Source: an uncultured Bradyrhizobium sp.
GTDB lineage: Bacteria; Pseudomonadota; Alphaproteobacteria; Rhizobiales; Xanthobacteraceae
Reading direction: 5' to 3'
DNA: 64,000 nt
NCBI RefSeq assembly: GCF_936943645.1
Contig: NZ_CAKZJO010000106.1
Span: 1 to 64,000 of the forward strand
The translations under genes were made by a program, and so were the position numbers. The notes beneath the pieces are model-generated. The model was not told where the DNA came from. It saw nothing but the letters and a program-made list of their open reading frames with translations, and searched no databases. Position 1 is the stretch's first letter, and each line of letters starts with the position of its first letter. Positions 42,883 to 50,540 of the stretch are shown here, piece by piece.

Positions 42883-43485
42883 GTGACCGATCTTTGCGCC
42901 GAAGACCTCGCCTCGATCTATGCCAAGCCGAGCCCGCGCGTGATCGCGAAAGCGCGTCCCGCGATCGACGCGCATGCGAAGAAATTCATCGAGATGTCGC
43001 CGTTCTGCGTGCTCGCGACGTCAGGCGCGGACGGCAGCGTCGATGCCTCGCCGCGCGGCGGCGGCATCGGCTTCGTCCACGTCGCTGGTCCCAACCAGCT
43101 CTTGATGCCCGACCGCTCCGGCAACAACCGGATCGACAGTTTTCGCAACGTCGTCGAAGGCTCGGGCTTCGTGCAGATGCTGTTCTTCGTCCCCGGCATC
43201 GACGAGACGCTGCGCGTCGGCGGGCGCGGCACGCTTTCCGCGGATCCGGATCTGCTGGCGTCCATGGTCGAGTTCGGCAAGCCGCCGCGCGCGGTGCTGA
43301 ACCTCGCCGTCAGCGAGGTCTACTTCCACTGCGGCAAGGCGCTGATGCGCTCGAAACTATGGTCGTCGGAGAAGGTGCAGCGCTCGGTGATGCCGAGCAT
43401 CGTCACGGTCATTCACGACCAGACCGGCCTCGGCGAACCGGCAAGCCAGGAGACCGTGGAAGAGTTGTACAAGACGCAGTTGTAA
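42883..43485 (+). CDS. Pyridoxamine 5'-phosphate oxidase-related flavoprotein (MSMEG_1061 type)
   Basis: 200 residues from the GTG at 42883, which has AAGGAG seven bases upstream; an earlier GTG at 42847 lacks this. The PPOX/FMN-binding split-barrel is visible as FCVLATSGADGSVDASPRGGGIGFVHV, and NNRIDSFRNVVEGSGFVQMLFFVPG is the FMN-contacting block. C-terminal FHCGKALMRSKLW resembles the MSMEG_1061-type subfamily. Such proteins are FMN-dependent reductases; the substrate is unknown. Confidence 0.85.
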   Translation: MTDLCAEDLASIYAKPSPRVIAKARPAIDAHAKKFIEMSPFCVLATSGADGSVDASPRGGGIGFVHVAGPNQLLMPDRSGNNRIDSFRNVVEGSGFVQMLFFVPGIDETLRVGGRGTLSADPDLLASMVEFGKPPRAVLNLAVSEVYFHCGKALMRSKLWSSEKVQRSVMPSIVTVIHDQTGLGEPASQETVEELYKTQL

Positions 43486-43516
43486 GTGGAGTTGCAGCCA
43501 GCGCGGCAAGCACGCT

Positions 43517-43624
43517 GTCGTCCCGGCGCGCGAAGCGAGCCCGGGACCCATAGCCACAGGCTGCCAGCCTCGCACCACACTTCCCGCTGTGGTTATGGGT
43601 CCCCGCTTTCGCGGGGACGACACC
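43517..43624. repeat. Family C repeat
   Basis: GTCGTCCCGGCGCGCGAAGCG...GGGACCCATA at the left and TATGGGTCCCCGCTTTCGCGGGGACGAC at the right. It separates the flavoprotein gene from the convergent bacterioferritin gene. Confidence 0.85.
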
Positions 43625-43647
43625 GGATGTGTGGCTGACGCCGGAGC

Positions 43648-44136
43648 TTAGTGCCCCTCGCCCTCGAGCCCGCCGACGTGCTTCTGGGTGTAGAGCTCGA
43701 GGCCGATGCGGCCGATCAAATCGAGCTGGGTTTCGAGGAAGTCGATGTGATGCTCCTCGTCGCTCATCAGCTTCTCGAAGAGGTCACGCGTGACGTAGTC
43801 CTTGGCGCCGTGGCAGTAGGTCGCCGCTTCCTGGTAGAGCGCCCGCGCGCTCATCTCGGCCGCGAGGTCGCACTCGATGATCTCCTTGACGTTCTGGCCG
43901 ATGCGCAGGGGATCGAGCACCTGCATGTTCGGGAAGCCGTCGAGGAACAGGATGCGCGCGGTGAGCTTGTCGGCGTGCTCCATCTCCTCGATGGACTCCT
44001 TGCGCCAGACCTTGGCCATGTCGAGGAGACCCCAATTGTCGAGGAAGCGGTAGTGCAGCCAGTACTGGTTGATCGCAGTCAGTTCGTGACGCAGCGCCTT
44101 GTTGAGATAGTCGATAACTTTTGCGTCGCCCTGCAT
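43648..44136 (-). CDS. bfr: Bacterioferritin
   Basis: 162 residues. The ferroxidase ligands are Glu18, Glu51, His54, Glu94, Glu127 and His130 and the haem ligand Met52 lies in EEMEHADK. The chain stores iron as a 24-mer. An ICE/Irr-type palindrome at 44179-44194 lies 43 bp upstream of the start, so control by iron through Irr is likely. The bacterioferritin-associated ferredoxin gene is the next gene upstream on the same strand, 133 bp away. Confidence 0.96.
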   Translation of the reverse strand: MQGDAKVIDYLNKALRHELTAINQYWLHYRFLDNWGLLDMAKVWRKESIEEMEHADKLTARILFLDGFPNMQVLDPLRIGQNVKEIIECDLAAEMSARALYQEAATYCHGAKDYVTRDLFEKLMSDEEHHIDFLETQLDLIGRIGLELYTQKHVGGLEGEGH

Positions 44137-44178
44137 GATTCACTCCAGCTCTTGCAGTCCAAATCGGTCCTAACCGAA

Positions 44179-44194
44179 TTTAGAACGCTTCTAA
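44179..44194. promoter_or_regulatory. ICE / Irr-type iron-control palindrome upstream of bfr
   Basis: TTTAGAACGCTTCTAA, an exact match to TTTAGAA-N3-TTCTAA, the iron-control element described for Irr in Bradyrhizobium and relatives. It lies 43 bp before the bfr start, in a place suited to repression of storage under iron limitation. Confidence 0.85.
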
Positions 44195-44269
44195 GTCAGT
44201 TTACGAATGAGGGCAACTGGCTACACGGACGCAGCCGGGGGAAAAGCTCAGCCAGGCAGGCGGAAGATG

Positions 44270-44542
44270 TCAGCACGCCGCGAGGGCGAACTGCGCGGGC
44301 TCGGCCGCCTCGTCATTGGCGGCTACGGTGTGGTTGTGCGGGCAGCCTGCGCAGCAGGACTGGGCGCAGGGGCCAAGGGCTTCGTCGATGATGGTCTTGA
44401 TCGTCCGCGCGCAGCGACCGCATTCGGCGCTGCAGCCGAGGCATCCATAGACCTGCTTGGCATGGCGCACGGCGTCGTCGGACTCGGCGACGGCGGTGCG
44501 GATGTCATTGTCGCTCAGCACGTTACAGGAACAAACGATCAT
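44270..44542 (-). CDS. bfd: Bacterioferritin-associated ferredoxin
   Basis: 90 residues. The [2Fe-2S] motif is CSC at Cys4/Cys6 with CLGC at Cys34/Cys37. Further cysteines follow in ECGRC and in a C-terminal extension (CAQSCCAGC ... AC). E. coli Bfd is about 64 residues, so the extra 25 residues with six cysteines are unusual. It donates electrons to bacterioferritin for iron release. An Irr-like site lies at 44652-44668, upstream of its start. Confidence 0.9.
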   Translation of the reverse strand: MIVCSCNVLSDNDIRTAVAESDDAVRHAKQVYGCLGCSAECGRCARTIKTIIDEALGPCAQSCCAGCPHNHTVAANDEAAEPAQFALAAC

Positions 44543-44651
44543 GGAAGCGGCAGGCCCTTCGGTGATGCGCCATCAGCGATATTCAACGGGCCGGCCGGAT
44601 GCAAAAGGAAAAAGCGGTATTTGAAGCTATTCCAAACTGGCCCAAAAGCAG

Positions 44652-44668
44652 CCTAGAACGGCCCTAAA
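44652..44668. promoter_or_regulatory. Degenerate ICE / Irr-type site upstream of bfd
   Basis: CCTAGAACGGCCCTAAA keeps the TAGAA and CTAAA half-site cores with the same N3 spacer as the bfr site, but two bases of each arm deviate. It is 110 bp from the bfd start. Confidence 0.5.
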
Positions 44669-44703
44669 TTTCAGCGTTGCGCTGGATCAAGATTTGAGGG
44701 GAT

Positions 44704-45003
44704 CTAATCGCCACCGCCCCCACCGTCGCCGCCGCCTCCACAATCGCCGCCGCTGCTGGCGCTATCGCTGCTGGAGCAACTGCCGCCGTCGTCCGAGCTT
44801 CCGGAACTGTCGCTGGAAAACCAGCTCCCCAGCGAGAAGCCGTCACTCGTCCCGGTGTCGCTGCTGCTGCTGCTTCCGCCGTCCCCGCCCGCTCCGGCGC
44901 GCGAGCGACGGCTGCGGTTCTGGAGGTGGGTGAACCAGCCATAGCCGATCGCAGAGACGATCCCGGCAGCAATCAATGCATTGATCATCGCGTTGCCCAT
45001 CAT
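44704..45003 (-). CDS. Ser/Gly-rich small membrane-anchored protein
   Basis: 99 residues starting at an ATG doublet (45003/45000) with GGGGAGACG upstream. One N-terminal membrane helix (MINALIAAGIVSAIGYGWF) is followed by a basic stretch and a long Ser/Gly/Asp tail with two Cys (GGSCSSSDSASSGGDCGGGG). The tail is low-complexity. No family was recognised. It precedes bfd on the same strand. Confidence 0.7.
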   Translation of the reverse strand: MMGNAMINALIAAGIVSAIGYGWFTHLQNRSRRSRAGAGGDGGSSSSSDTGTSDGFSLGSWFSSDSSGSSDDGGSCSSSDSASSGGDCGGGGDGGGGGD

Positions 45004-45132
45004 CGTCTCCCCTGGAGGTCACAATCCTATTAATTGGTCGTGCCGGGCCAAGGGGCCGTTCATTGATCATTCAAGCGAAGTATGGAACTCTGTTCCCAAA
45101 GGTTCCCGCGTGCTTTTGCGAAAGGTCAGCCC

Positions 45133-45456
45133 ATGAAGAAGTTGCTCCTGACGATCACCGCCGTCGCCGCCCTGGCCGTTGCGGCCGGAACGCCGGCTCA
45201 TGCGCAGCGCGGCGTCGCGGCTGGCGTGGCGGCCGGAATCATCGGCGGCGCCATCGTCGGTGGCGCGCTGGCCTCTCCGTATTATTACGGACCCGGCCCA
45301 GGCTATTACGAACCCGGCTATTACCCGCCGCGCTACTACGCGCCGGCTCCGGGCTATGTCGCGGACGGCTACTACGGCGGCGGCTGCGTCTGGCAGAAGC
45401 AGCGCTTCTGGGACGGCTATGGCTGGCGCGTCCGCCGCGTCAGAGTCTGTGGCTGA
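45133..45456 (+). CDS. Small exported glycine-zipper protein (WDGYGW family)
   Basis: 107 residues from the ATG at 45133. The signal peptide ends at AHAQR, followed by a glycine zipper (AAGVAAGIIGGAIVGGALA), a Tyr/Pro/Gly-rich segment and the C-terminal motif FWDGYGWRVRRVRVCG. Paralogue of the gene at 45696. Likely inserted into or associated with the membrane. No function known. Confidence 0.85.
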   Translation: MKKLLLTITAVAALAVAAGTPAHAQRGVAAGVAAGIIGGAIVGGALASPYYYGPGPGYYEPGYYPPRYYAPAPGYVADGYYGGGCVWQKQRFWDGYGWRVRRVRVCG

Positions 45457-45695
45457 GGCGCCTCGAACAGGTTCAACGCGACCGCTTCAGTTGGACCGGT
45501 TCACTACGGATGCGCCGTTCATCGCAGGGCCCGAAAAAGACCGCTTTTTCTCGTCACAGCTCCGTGTGCGTTTACCGTGGGTTGACCAATTGCGCGCTTC
45601 CTAGCTGCACGGCCAATTCCATCAGCGTGTGCGTGAACCTTTGAAACCCGGGCGCCTCTAACAAGAGGAACCCATCTCCCAGGAGAGCCCTGAGC

Positions 45696-45977
45696 ATGAA
45701 GAAGACTCTAGTTGCCGCCCTCACGGTTGCGACGGTCGCCGGTTCGCTGGTGACCGCCACTCCGTCCGCGAAGGCCCATGACGGGATCGGCGCCGGCATC
45801 GCGGCCGGCCTGATCGGCGGCGCCATCGTCGGCGGCGCGATCGCGTCGAGCCGTCCGGCCTATGGCGGCCCGGTTTACGTTGCCGAGCCCCCGCCGCCCG
45901 CGCCCTGCTACTGGCAGCGCCAGCGCTACTGGGACGGTTATGGCTGGGTCGTTCGCCCGGTTCGCGTCTGCTACTGA
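45696..45977 (+). CDS. Small exported glycine-zipper protein (WDGYGW family), paralogue
   Basis: 93 residues. Signal peptide, then IGAGIAAGLIGGAIVGGAIAS as the glycine zipper, a Pro-rich link and the motif CYWQRQRYWDGYGWVVRPVRVCY. The two family members share the zipper and the last 20 residues and differ in the middle. It lies 239 bp after the first copy, and each has its own terminator or promoter space. Confidence 0.88.
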   Translation: MKKTLVAALTVATVAGSLVTATPSAKAHDGIGAGIAAGLIGGAIVGGAIASSRPAYGGPVYVAEPPPPAPCYWQRQRYWDGYGWVVRPVRVCY

Positions 45978-46011
45978 TCTGATCGCATGGCGCTCGCAAG
46001 CGCCGCGATCG

Positions 46012-46046
46012 AAGCCCGGCCGAGACCCTCGGCCGGGCTTTTTCTT
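46012..46046 (+). terminator. Strong rho-independent terminator
   Basis: AAGCCCGGCCGA, loop GACCC, TCGGCCGGGCTT, then TTTCTTTT, 35 bp after the second glycine-zipper gene; also suited to the convergent transglycosylase gene. Confidence 0.9.
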
Positions 46047-46058
46047 TTGCGACTTGCG

Positions 46059-47285
46059 CTATCGCGCCGCCTGGATCGAGCGCAGCACCTCTTCGCTCGG
46101 CCAGCAATCGACCTTGAGGCCAGCCGACTTCTGGTAAGCGCCGAGCGCAGCGCGCGTCTGCATGCCGGCCTTGCCGTCGATCTTGTCCTTGTAGAGCCCG
46201 GCGCGCGTCAGCCCGCGCTGCATGGTCTCGACATCCTTGGTACGCAGCTGCTTCGAGGTCGCCCAGGGCGTTGCGAACGGCAACGGGCTCGTCATGCGAT
46301 CGGCGAGGTGGCCGACGAACAGCACGTAGAGGTCGGAGAAATTGTATTCCTTGATAACGAAGTAGTTCTTCGTGGTCAGGAATGACGGGCCGTAGATGCC
46401 CTCCGGCTGCAGCAGCGAGGCCGGCTGCGCCTGTTCAGTGGCACTCAGCCTCGCGCCGCGCACGGGGACAAAACCTTCGCGCAACCACTGGCCGATCGGC
46501 TTCGTCACCTCGGGCACGCCATTGGTGCAATCGACCTTCGCCGGCGCCTGCACCTCGTAGGCCCAGCGCACGCCGCTCTGCCAGCCTTTGTTGACGAGCT
46601 GCTGCGCGGCGGAGGCCAGCGCATCCGGCACCGAGTGCCAGATGTCGATGCGGCCGTCGCCGTCGAAATCGACGCCGTGCTTGTAATATTCGGACGGCAG
46701 GAACTGCGTGAGCCCCGTCGCGCCCGCCCAGGACGAGCGCATGTCCTTGCGCGTCACCACGCCCTCGCCGAGGATTTTCAGCGCGAGGATGAACTCGGTG
46801 CGGTATTGATCCTTGCGCCGCCCGACATAGGCCTGCGTCGCCAGCACGCGGACGAGATCGTAAGGCAGCGTGTAGCGGCCGTAATCGGTCTCGCGGCCCC
46901 AGATCGCGAGCATCACGGTCGCCGGCACGCCGGACTTCCTTTCGATCTCGCCGAGCGGGCCACGATATTTCTGCAGCAGACGCTGCCCCTCGCCCGCAAG
47001 CCGCGCGATCGAGCTTTCCCTGACGTAGTCGGCCGGCACCTGCACGAACTCGGCCTGCGACGGCGCACCGGTCGCCGGCCGTCCGGGCAGGATCAGATCG
47101 GGCAGCTTGTAATCCGGCTCGAGCCCGCGCGTCTGTTGCTCGAACGTCGCCCGCGAGACGCCTTCGGCCTGCGCCTCCGGCCAGAGCGAGCCGATGAATT
47201 GCGTGAAGGCGGCGTCTGCGGCGCGGGCGCACGAACAGCCACAGGTGACCACGATCACCGCAGCGATGAGCGCCCGCCGCATCAT
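46059..47285 (-). CDS. Lytic murein transglycosylase B-like (SLT_2 + PGBD), exported
   Basis: 408 residues. The signal peptide ends near CSCARAADA. The catalytic domain includes FIGSLWPEAQAEGVSRATFEQ, ESG-type GVPATVMLAIWGRETDYGRYT (Glu) and AGATGLTQFLPSEYYKHG. The last 70 residues are a peptidoglycan-binding domain (QRGLTRAGLYKDKIDGKAGMQTRAALGAYQKSAGL). It cleaves glycan strands in the periplasm. It ends five bases before the EttA gene and could be cotranscribed after it. Confidence 0.9.
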   Translation of the reverse strand: MMRRALIAAVIVVTCGCSCARAADAAFTQFIGSLWPEAQAEGVSRATFEQQTRGLEPDYKLPDLILPGRPATGAPSQAEFVQVPADYVRESSIARLAGEGQRLLQKYRGPLGEIERKSGVPATVMLAIWGRETDYGRYTLPYDLVRVLATQAYVGRRKDQYRTEFILALKILGEGVVTRKDMRSSWAGATGLTQFLPSEYYKHGVDFDGDGRIDIWHSVPDALASAAQQLVNKGWQSGVRWAYEVQAPAKVDCTNGVPEVTKPIGQWLREGFVPVRGARLSATEQAQPASLLQPEGIYGPSFLTTKNYFVIKEYNFSDLYVLFVGHLADRMTSPLPFATPWATSKQLRTKDVETMQRGLTRAGLYKDKIDGKAGMQTRAALGAYQKSAGLKVDCWPSEEVLRSIQAAR

Positions 47286-47289
47286 GCCG

Positions 47290-48939
47290 TCACCGCGTCA
47301 GCTTCTTGTACTTCACGCGGTGCGGGATGATGCTGTCCTGGCCGAGCCGGCGCATCTTGTCCTTCTCGTAGTCCTGGAAGTTGCCTTCGAACCATTCGAC
47401 GTGGCTGTCGCCTTCGAAGGCCAGGATGTGGGTCGCGATGCGATCGAGGAACCAGCGATCATGGCTGATGATGACGGCGCAGCCGGCAAAATCCTCCAGC
47501 GCCTCTTCGAGCGCGCGCAGCGTGTCGACGTCGAGGTCGTTGGTCGGTTCGTCGAGCAGCAGGACGTTCGAACCCGACTTCAGCATCTTGGCGAGATGCA
47601 CGCGGTTGCGTTCACCGCCCGAGAGCGCGCCGACCTTCTTCTGCTGGTCCGCGCCCTTGAAGTTGAACGACGAGCAATAGCCGCGCGAGTTCACTTCCTT
47701 CTTGCCGAGCAGGATCAGCTCGTTGCCGCCGGAGATTTCCTCCCACACGGTCTTCTTGCCGTCGAGCGCGTCGCGCGACTGGTCGACATAGCCGAGATGC
47801 ACGGTCTCACCGACCGTGATGGTGCCTGAATCCGGCTTCTCCTGGCCCGTGATCATCCTGAACAACGTGGTCTTGCCGGCGCCGTTGGGACCGATCACGC
47901 CGACGATGCCGCCGGGCGGCAGCTTGAAGGTGAGATTGTCGATCAGGAGGCGATCGCCGAAGCCTTTGCTGAGCCCCTCGAAATCGACCACGTTGGCGCC
48001 GAGCCGCTCGGCGACCGGAATGATGATCTGCGCAGTCTGGGTCTGCTTCTCGCTCGCCTGCTTGAGCAGCTCCTCGTAGCGCTGGTAGCGCGCCTTCGAC
48101 TTGGCCTGACGCGCCTTCGGCGACGAGGCGACCCACTCCTGCTCGCGAGCCAACGTCTTCTGGTGCGCGGCGTCCTCGCGCCCCTCCTGCTCCAGCCGCT
48201 TCTGCTTCTGCACCAGCCAGGACGAGTAATTGCCCTCGTAGGGGATGCCGCGGCCGCGATCGAGCTCGAGGATCCAGCCCGTGACGTTGTCGAGGAAGTA
48301 GCGGTCGTGGGTCACGATCAGGATCGCGCCGGGATAGTTGCGCAAATGGCCTTCGAGCCAGGACACGGATTCGGCGTCGAGATGGTTGGTCGGCTCGTCC
48401 AGCAGTAGCAGTTCGGGCTGGTCCAGCAGCAGCCGGCACAGCGCGACACGGCGGCGCTCACCGCCCGAGAGCTTGCTGACGTCGGCATCGTCGGGCGGGC
48501 AGCGCAGCGCGTCCATGGCCTGGTCGACCTTGCTGTCGAGATCCCAGAGGCCCTGGGCCTCGATCTCGTCCTGCAGCTTGGTCATCTCGTCGGCGGTCTC
48601 TTCCGAATAGTTGACCGCGAGCTCGTTGTAGCGGTCGAGGATCGCTTTCTGCTTGGCGACGCCCTGCATGACGTTGTCGCGCACGGAGAGCTTGGGGTCG
48701 AGCTGCGGCTCCTGCTCGAGATAGCCGACGCGGGCACCTTCGGCGACCCAGGCCTCGCCGGTGTATTCCTTGTCGAGGCCGGCCATGATCTTGAGCAGGG
48801 TCGACTTACCCGAGCCGTTGACGCCGAGCACGCCGATCTTGGCGTCCGGATAGAAAGACAGGTGGATGTTATCGAGCACCTTGCGGGTCGGGTAGCTCTT
48901 GGTCAGGCCCTGCATGAAATAGATGAACTGGCGCGCCAT
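47290..48939 (-). CDS. ettA: Energy-dependent translational throttle protein EttA (ABC-F)
   Basis: 549 residues from the ATG at 48939. Two ABC domains: Walker A GVNGSGKST and GPNGAGKTT, signature LSGGERRRVAL and LSGGERNRVHL, and Walker B LLLLDEPTNHLD and VLLLDEPTNDLD. The arm and linker match EttA (for example AYLEQEPQLDP-like GYLEQEPQLDP and the long helix region around KARYQRYEELLKQAS). EttA binds the ribosomal E site and controls entry into elongation in response to ADP/ATP. The open frame continues further upstream, but those codons have no support. Confidence 0.95.
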   Translation of the reverse strand: MARQFIYFMQGLTKSYPTRKVLDNIHLSFYPDAKIGVLGVNGSGKSTLLKIMAGLDKEYTGEAWVAEGARVGYLEQEPQLDPKLSVRDNVMQGVAKQKAILDRYNELAVNYSEETADEMTKLQDEIEAQGLWDLDSKVDQAMDALRCPPDDADVSKLSGGERRRVALCRLLLDQPELLLLDEPTNHLDAESVSWLEGHLRNYPGAILIVTHDRYFLDNVTGWILELDRGRGIPYEGNYSSWLVQKQKRLEQEGREDAAHQKTLAREQEWVASSPKARQAKSKARYQRYEELLKQASEKQTQTAQIIIPVAERLGANVVDFEGLSKGFGDRLLIDNLTFKLPPGGIVGVIGPNGAGKTTLFRMITGQEKPDSGTITVGETVHLGYVDQSRDALDGKKTVWEEISGGNELILLGKKEVNSRGYCSSFNFKGADQQKKVGALSGGERNRVHLAKMLKSGSNVLLLDEPTNDLDVDTLRALEEALEDFAGCAVIISHDRWFLDRIATHILAFEGDSHVEWFEGNFQDYEKDKMRRLGQDSIIPHRVKYKKLTR

Positions 48940-49173
48940 CGGTCCCGAAAACCTTCGATTTGAGGAAATTTGCTTCGCCGCCGATGTAGCGATCCCGCCC
49001 CCAAAGGGCAACGTTTTCCCTCCGTTCACCACGGATGAATACGGGACGGACACCATCCGGCCACCGATCCGGACAATTGAAACCATCTTTTAATCAATCA
49101 GGCCGAATGCTCGGTCTCGCGCGGCAACAGCGCCACCCGCTCAGAAGGAACGGGAGCACAGCGAGACAGCGTC

Positions 49174-49389
49174 ATGGCTCTGATCGAGACCCATTCCCTT
49201 CCTGTTCCGGCAGAAGCCGGCGGCACCTCCGCGCTCCTCTCGGAGATCAAGGGCTTCTGGAGGGGCTTCTTCGCCACCGCCTTCAACCCCTACCGGCCCG
49301 AGCTGCACTACATGCGCGGCCCCGGCCCCGCCTGGCGCGCCAAGCACGGCATGGATGCGCCGATCCGGCTGAAGCCCCGCGATCTCTGA
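49174..49389 (+). CDS. Small hypothetical protein
   Basis: 71 residues. The internal block LLSEIKGFWRGFFATAFNPYRPELHYMRGPGPAW is Trp/Phe/Pro-rich, and the sequence has normal codon use, so it probably is a real small gene. No ribosome-binding site is strong and no family was recognised. It lies divergent from EttA. Confidence 0.55.
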   Translation: MALIETHSLPVPAEAGGTSALLSEIKGFWRGFFATAFNPYRPELHYMRGPGPAWRAKHGMDAPIRLKPRDL

Positions 49390-49520
49390 TCCCCTCCCCG
49401 CTATCGGATTTTTGAAGACGCGAGCTGCTTGCGCGCTGGCGCGATTGCGCGCAACCATGGCCTAGGTTCCGACGATGGCGCTCGCCTGGCGCCCTCACCT
49501 CTCGCCATGGATGAACGCTG

Positions 49521-50483
49521 ATGAGCCGGCTGCGCTGCGCAATTCTCGACGACTATTTCAACCTCGCCCTCGACGTCGCCGACTGGCAGAAACTGTCCGA
49601 CCGCGCCGACGTCACCGTGTTCAGCCATCCCTTCGCCTCCGAGCAGGCCGCCGCCAGCGCGCTGGCCGACTTCGAGATCATCTGTGCGATGCGCGAGCGC
49701 ACCGCATTCCCGAAGAGCCTGTTCGACAAGCTTCCCAAGCTGAAGCTGCTCTTGACCTCCGGCATGCGCAACGCCGCCATCGACATGGACGCCGCCAAGG
49801 GACGCAGCATCGTCGTCGGCGGCACGCAATATTCCCGCGATCCCACCGCGCCCCTGACCATGGGCCTGATCCTGGAGCTGACCCGCGGCATCGGCCGCGA
49901 GAACGCGCGCATGCATGCCGGCGAGCCCTGGCAGACCTTTGCCGGCGTCGAGATCGAAGGGCTCACGCTCGGCGTCCTCGGGCTCGGCAAGCTCGGCAGC
50001 AAGATGGCCGGGATCGCGAAGGCGTTCGGCATGAACGTGATCGCCTGGAGCCCGAACCTGACGCCGGAGAAGTGCGCGGCGGCCGGCGTCGGCTACGCCA
50101 CCAAGGAAGAGCTGTTCGCCAAGGCCGACATCATCACCATCCATGTGGTGCTGAGCGAGCGCTCGCGCGGGCTGGTTGGCCGCGATGATCTGGCGCGGAT
50201 GAAGCCGACGGCGTTCCTCGTCAACACCGCGCGCGGACCAATTGTCGACGAGGCGGCGCTGCTGGAGGCCTTGCAACAGCGCAGAATCGCGGGCGCCGGC
50301 ATCGACGTGTTCGCGGTCGAGCCGCTGCCGGTCGACCATCCCTTCCGCAAGCTCGACAATCTCGTGCTGACGCCGCATCTCGGCTACGCCACTCGGGATG
50401 GCCTTGGCATCCATTACGGCCAGATGGTCGAGGCAATCGATGCCTTCACCCGGGGCGGCGAGCTGCCGCGCAAGCTGGCCTGA
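49521..50483 (+). CDS. D-isomer-specific 2-hydroxyacid dehydrogenase
   Basis: 320 residues. The NAD-binding motif is LGVLGLGKLGSKMAGIAKAFG, the catalytic Arg is in VNTARGPIVDEAAL, the Glu is in VFAVEPLP and the His is in LVLTPHLGYAT. The N-terminal substrate domain starts RCAILDDYFNLALDVADW. Enzymes of this group reduce 2-keto acids to D-hydroxy acids or act on phosphoglycerate-like substrates; the substrate is unknown. Confidence 0.92.
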   Translation: MSRLRCAILDDYFNLALDVADWQKLSDRADVTVFSHPFASEQAAASALADFEIICAMRERTAFPKSLFDKLPKLKLLLTSGMRNAAIDMDAAKGRSIVVGGTQYSRDPTAPLTMGLILELTRGIGRENARMHAGEPWQTFAGVEIEGLTLGVLGLGKLGSKMAGIAKAFGMNVIAWSPNLTPEKCAAAGVGYATKEELFAKADIITIHVVLSERSRGLVGRDDLARMKPTAFLVNTARGPIVDEAALLEALQQRRIAGAGIDVFAVEPLPVDHPFRKLDNLVLTPHLGYATRDGLGIHYGQMVEAIDAFTRGGELPRKLA

Positions 50484-50488
50484 AACGA

Positions 50489-50518
50489 CGAAGGGCGCGC
50501 CGACGGCACGCCCTTCGC
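50489..50518. terminator. Hairpin between convergent genes
   Basis: CGAAGGGCGCGCC / CACGCCCTTCG around GACGG, following the dehydrogenase stop codon. The T-run is weak (AATTTG). Confidence 0.55.
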
Positions 50519-50540
50519 AATTTGATCTGGTTCGAAGCGC

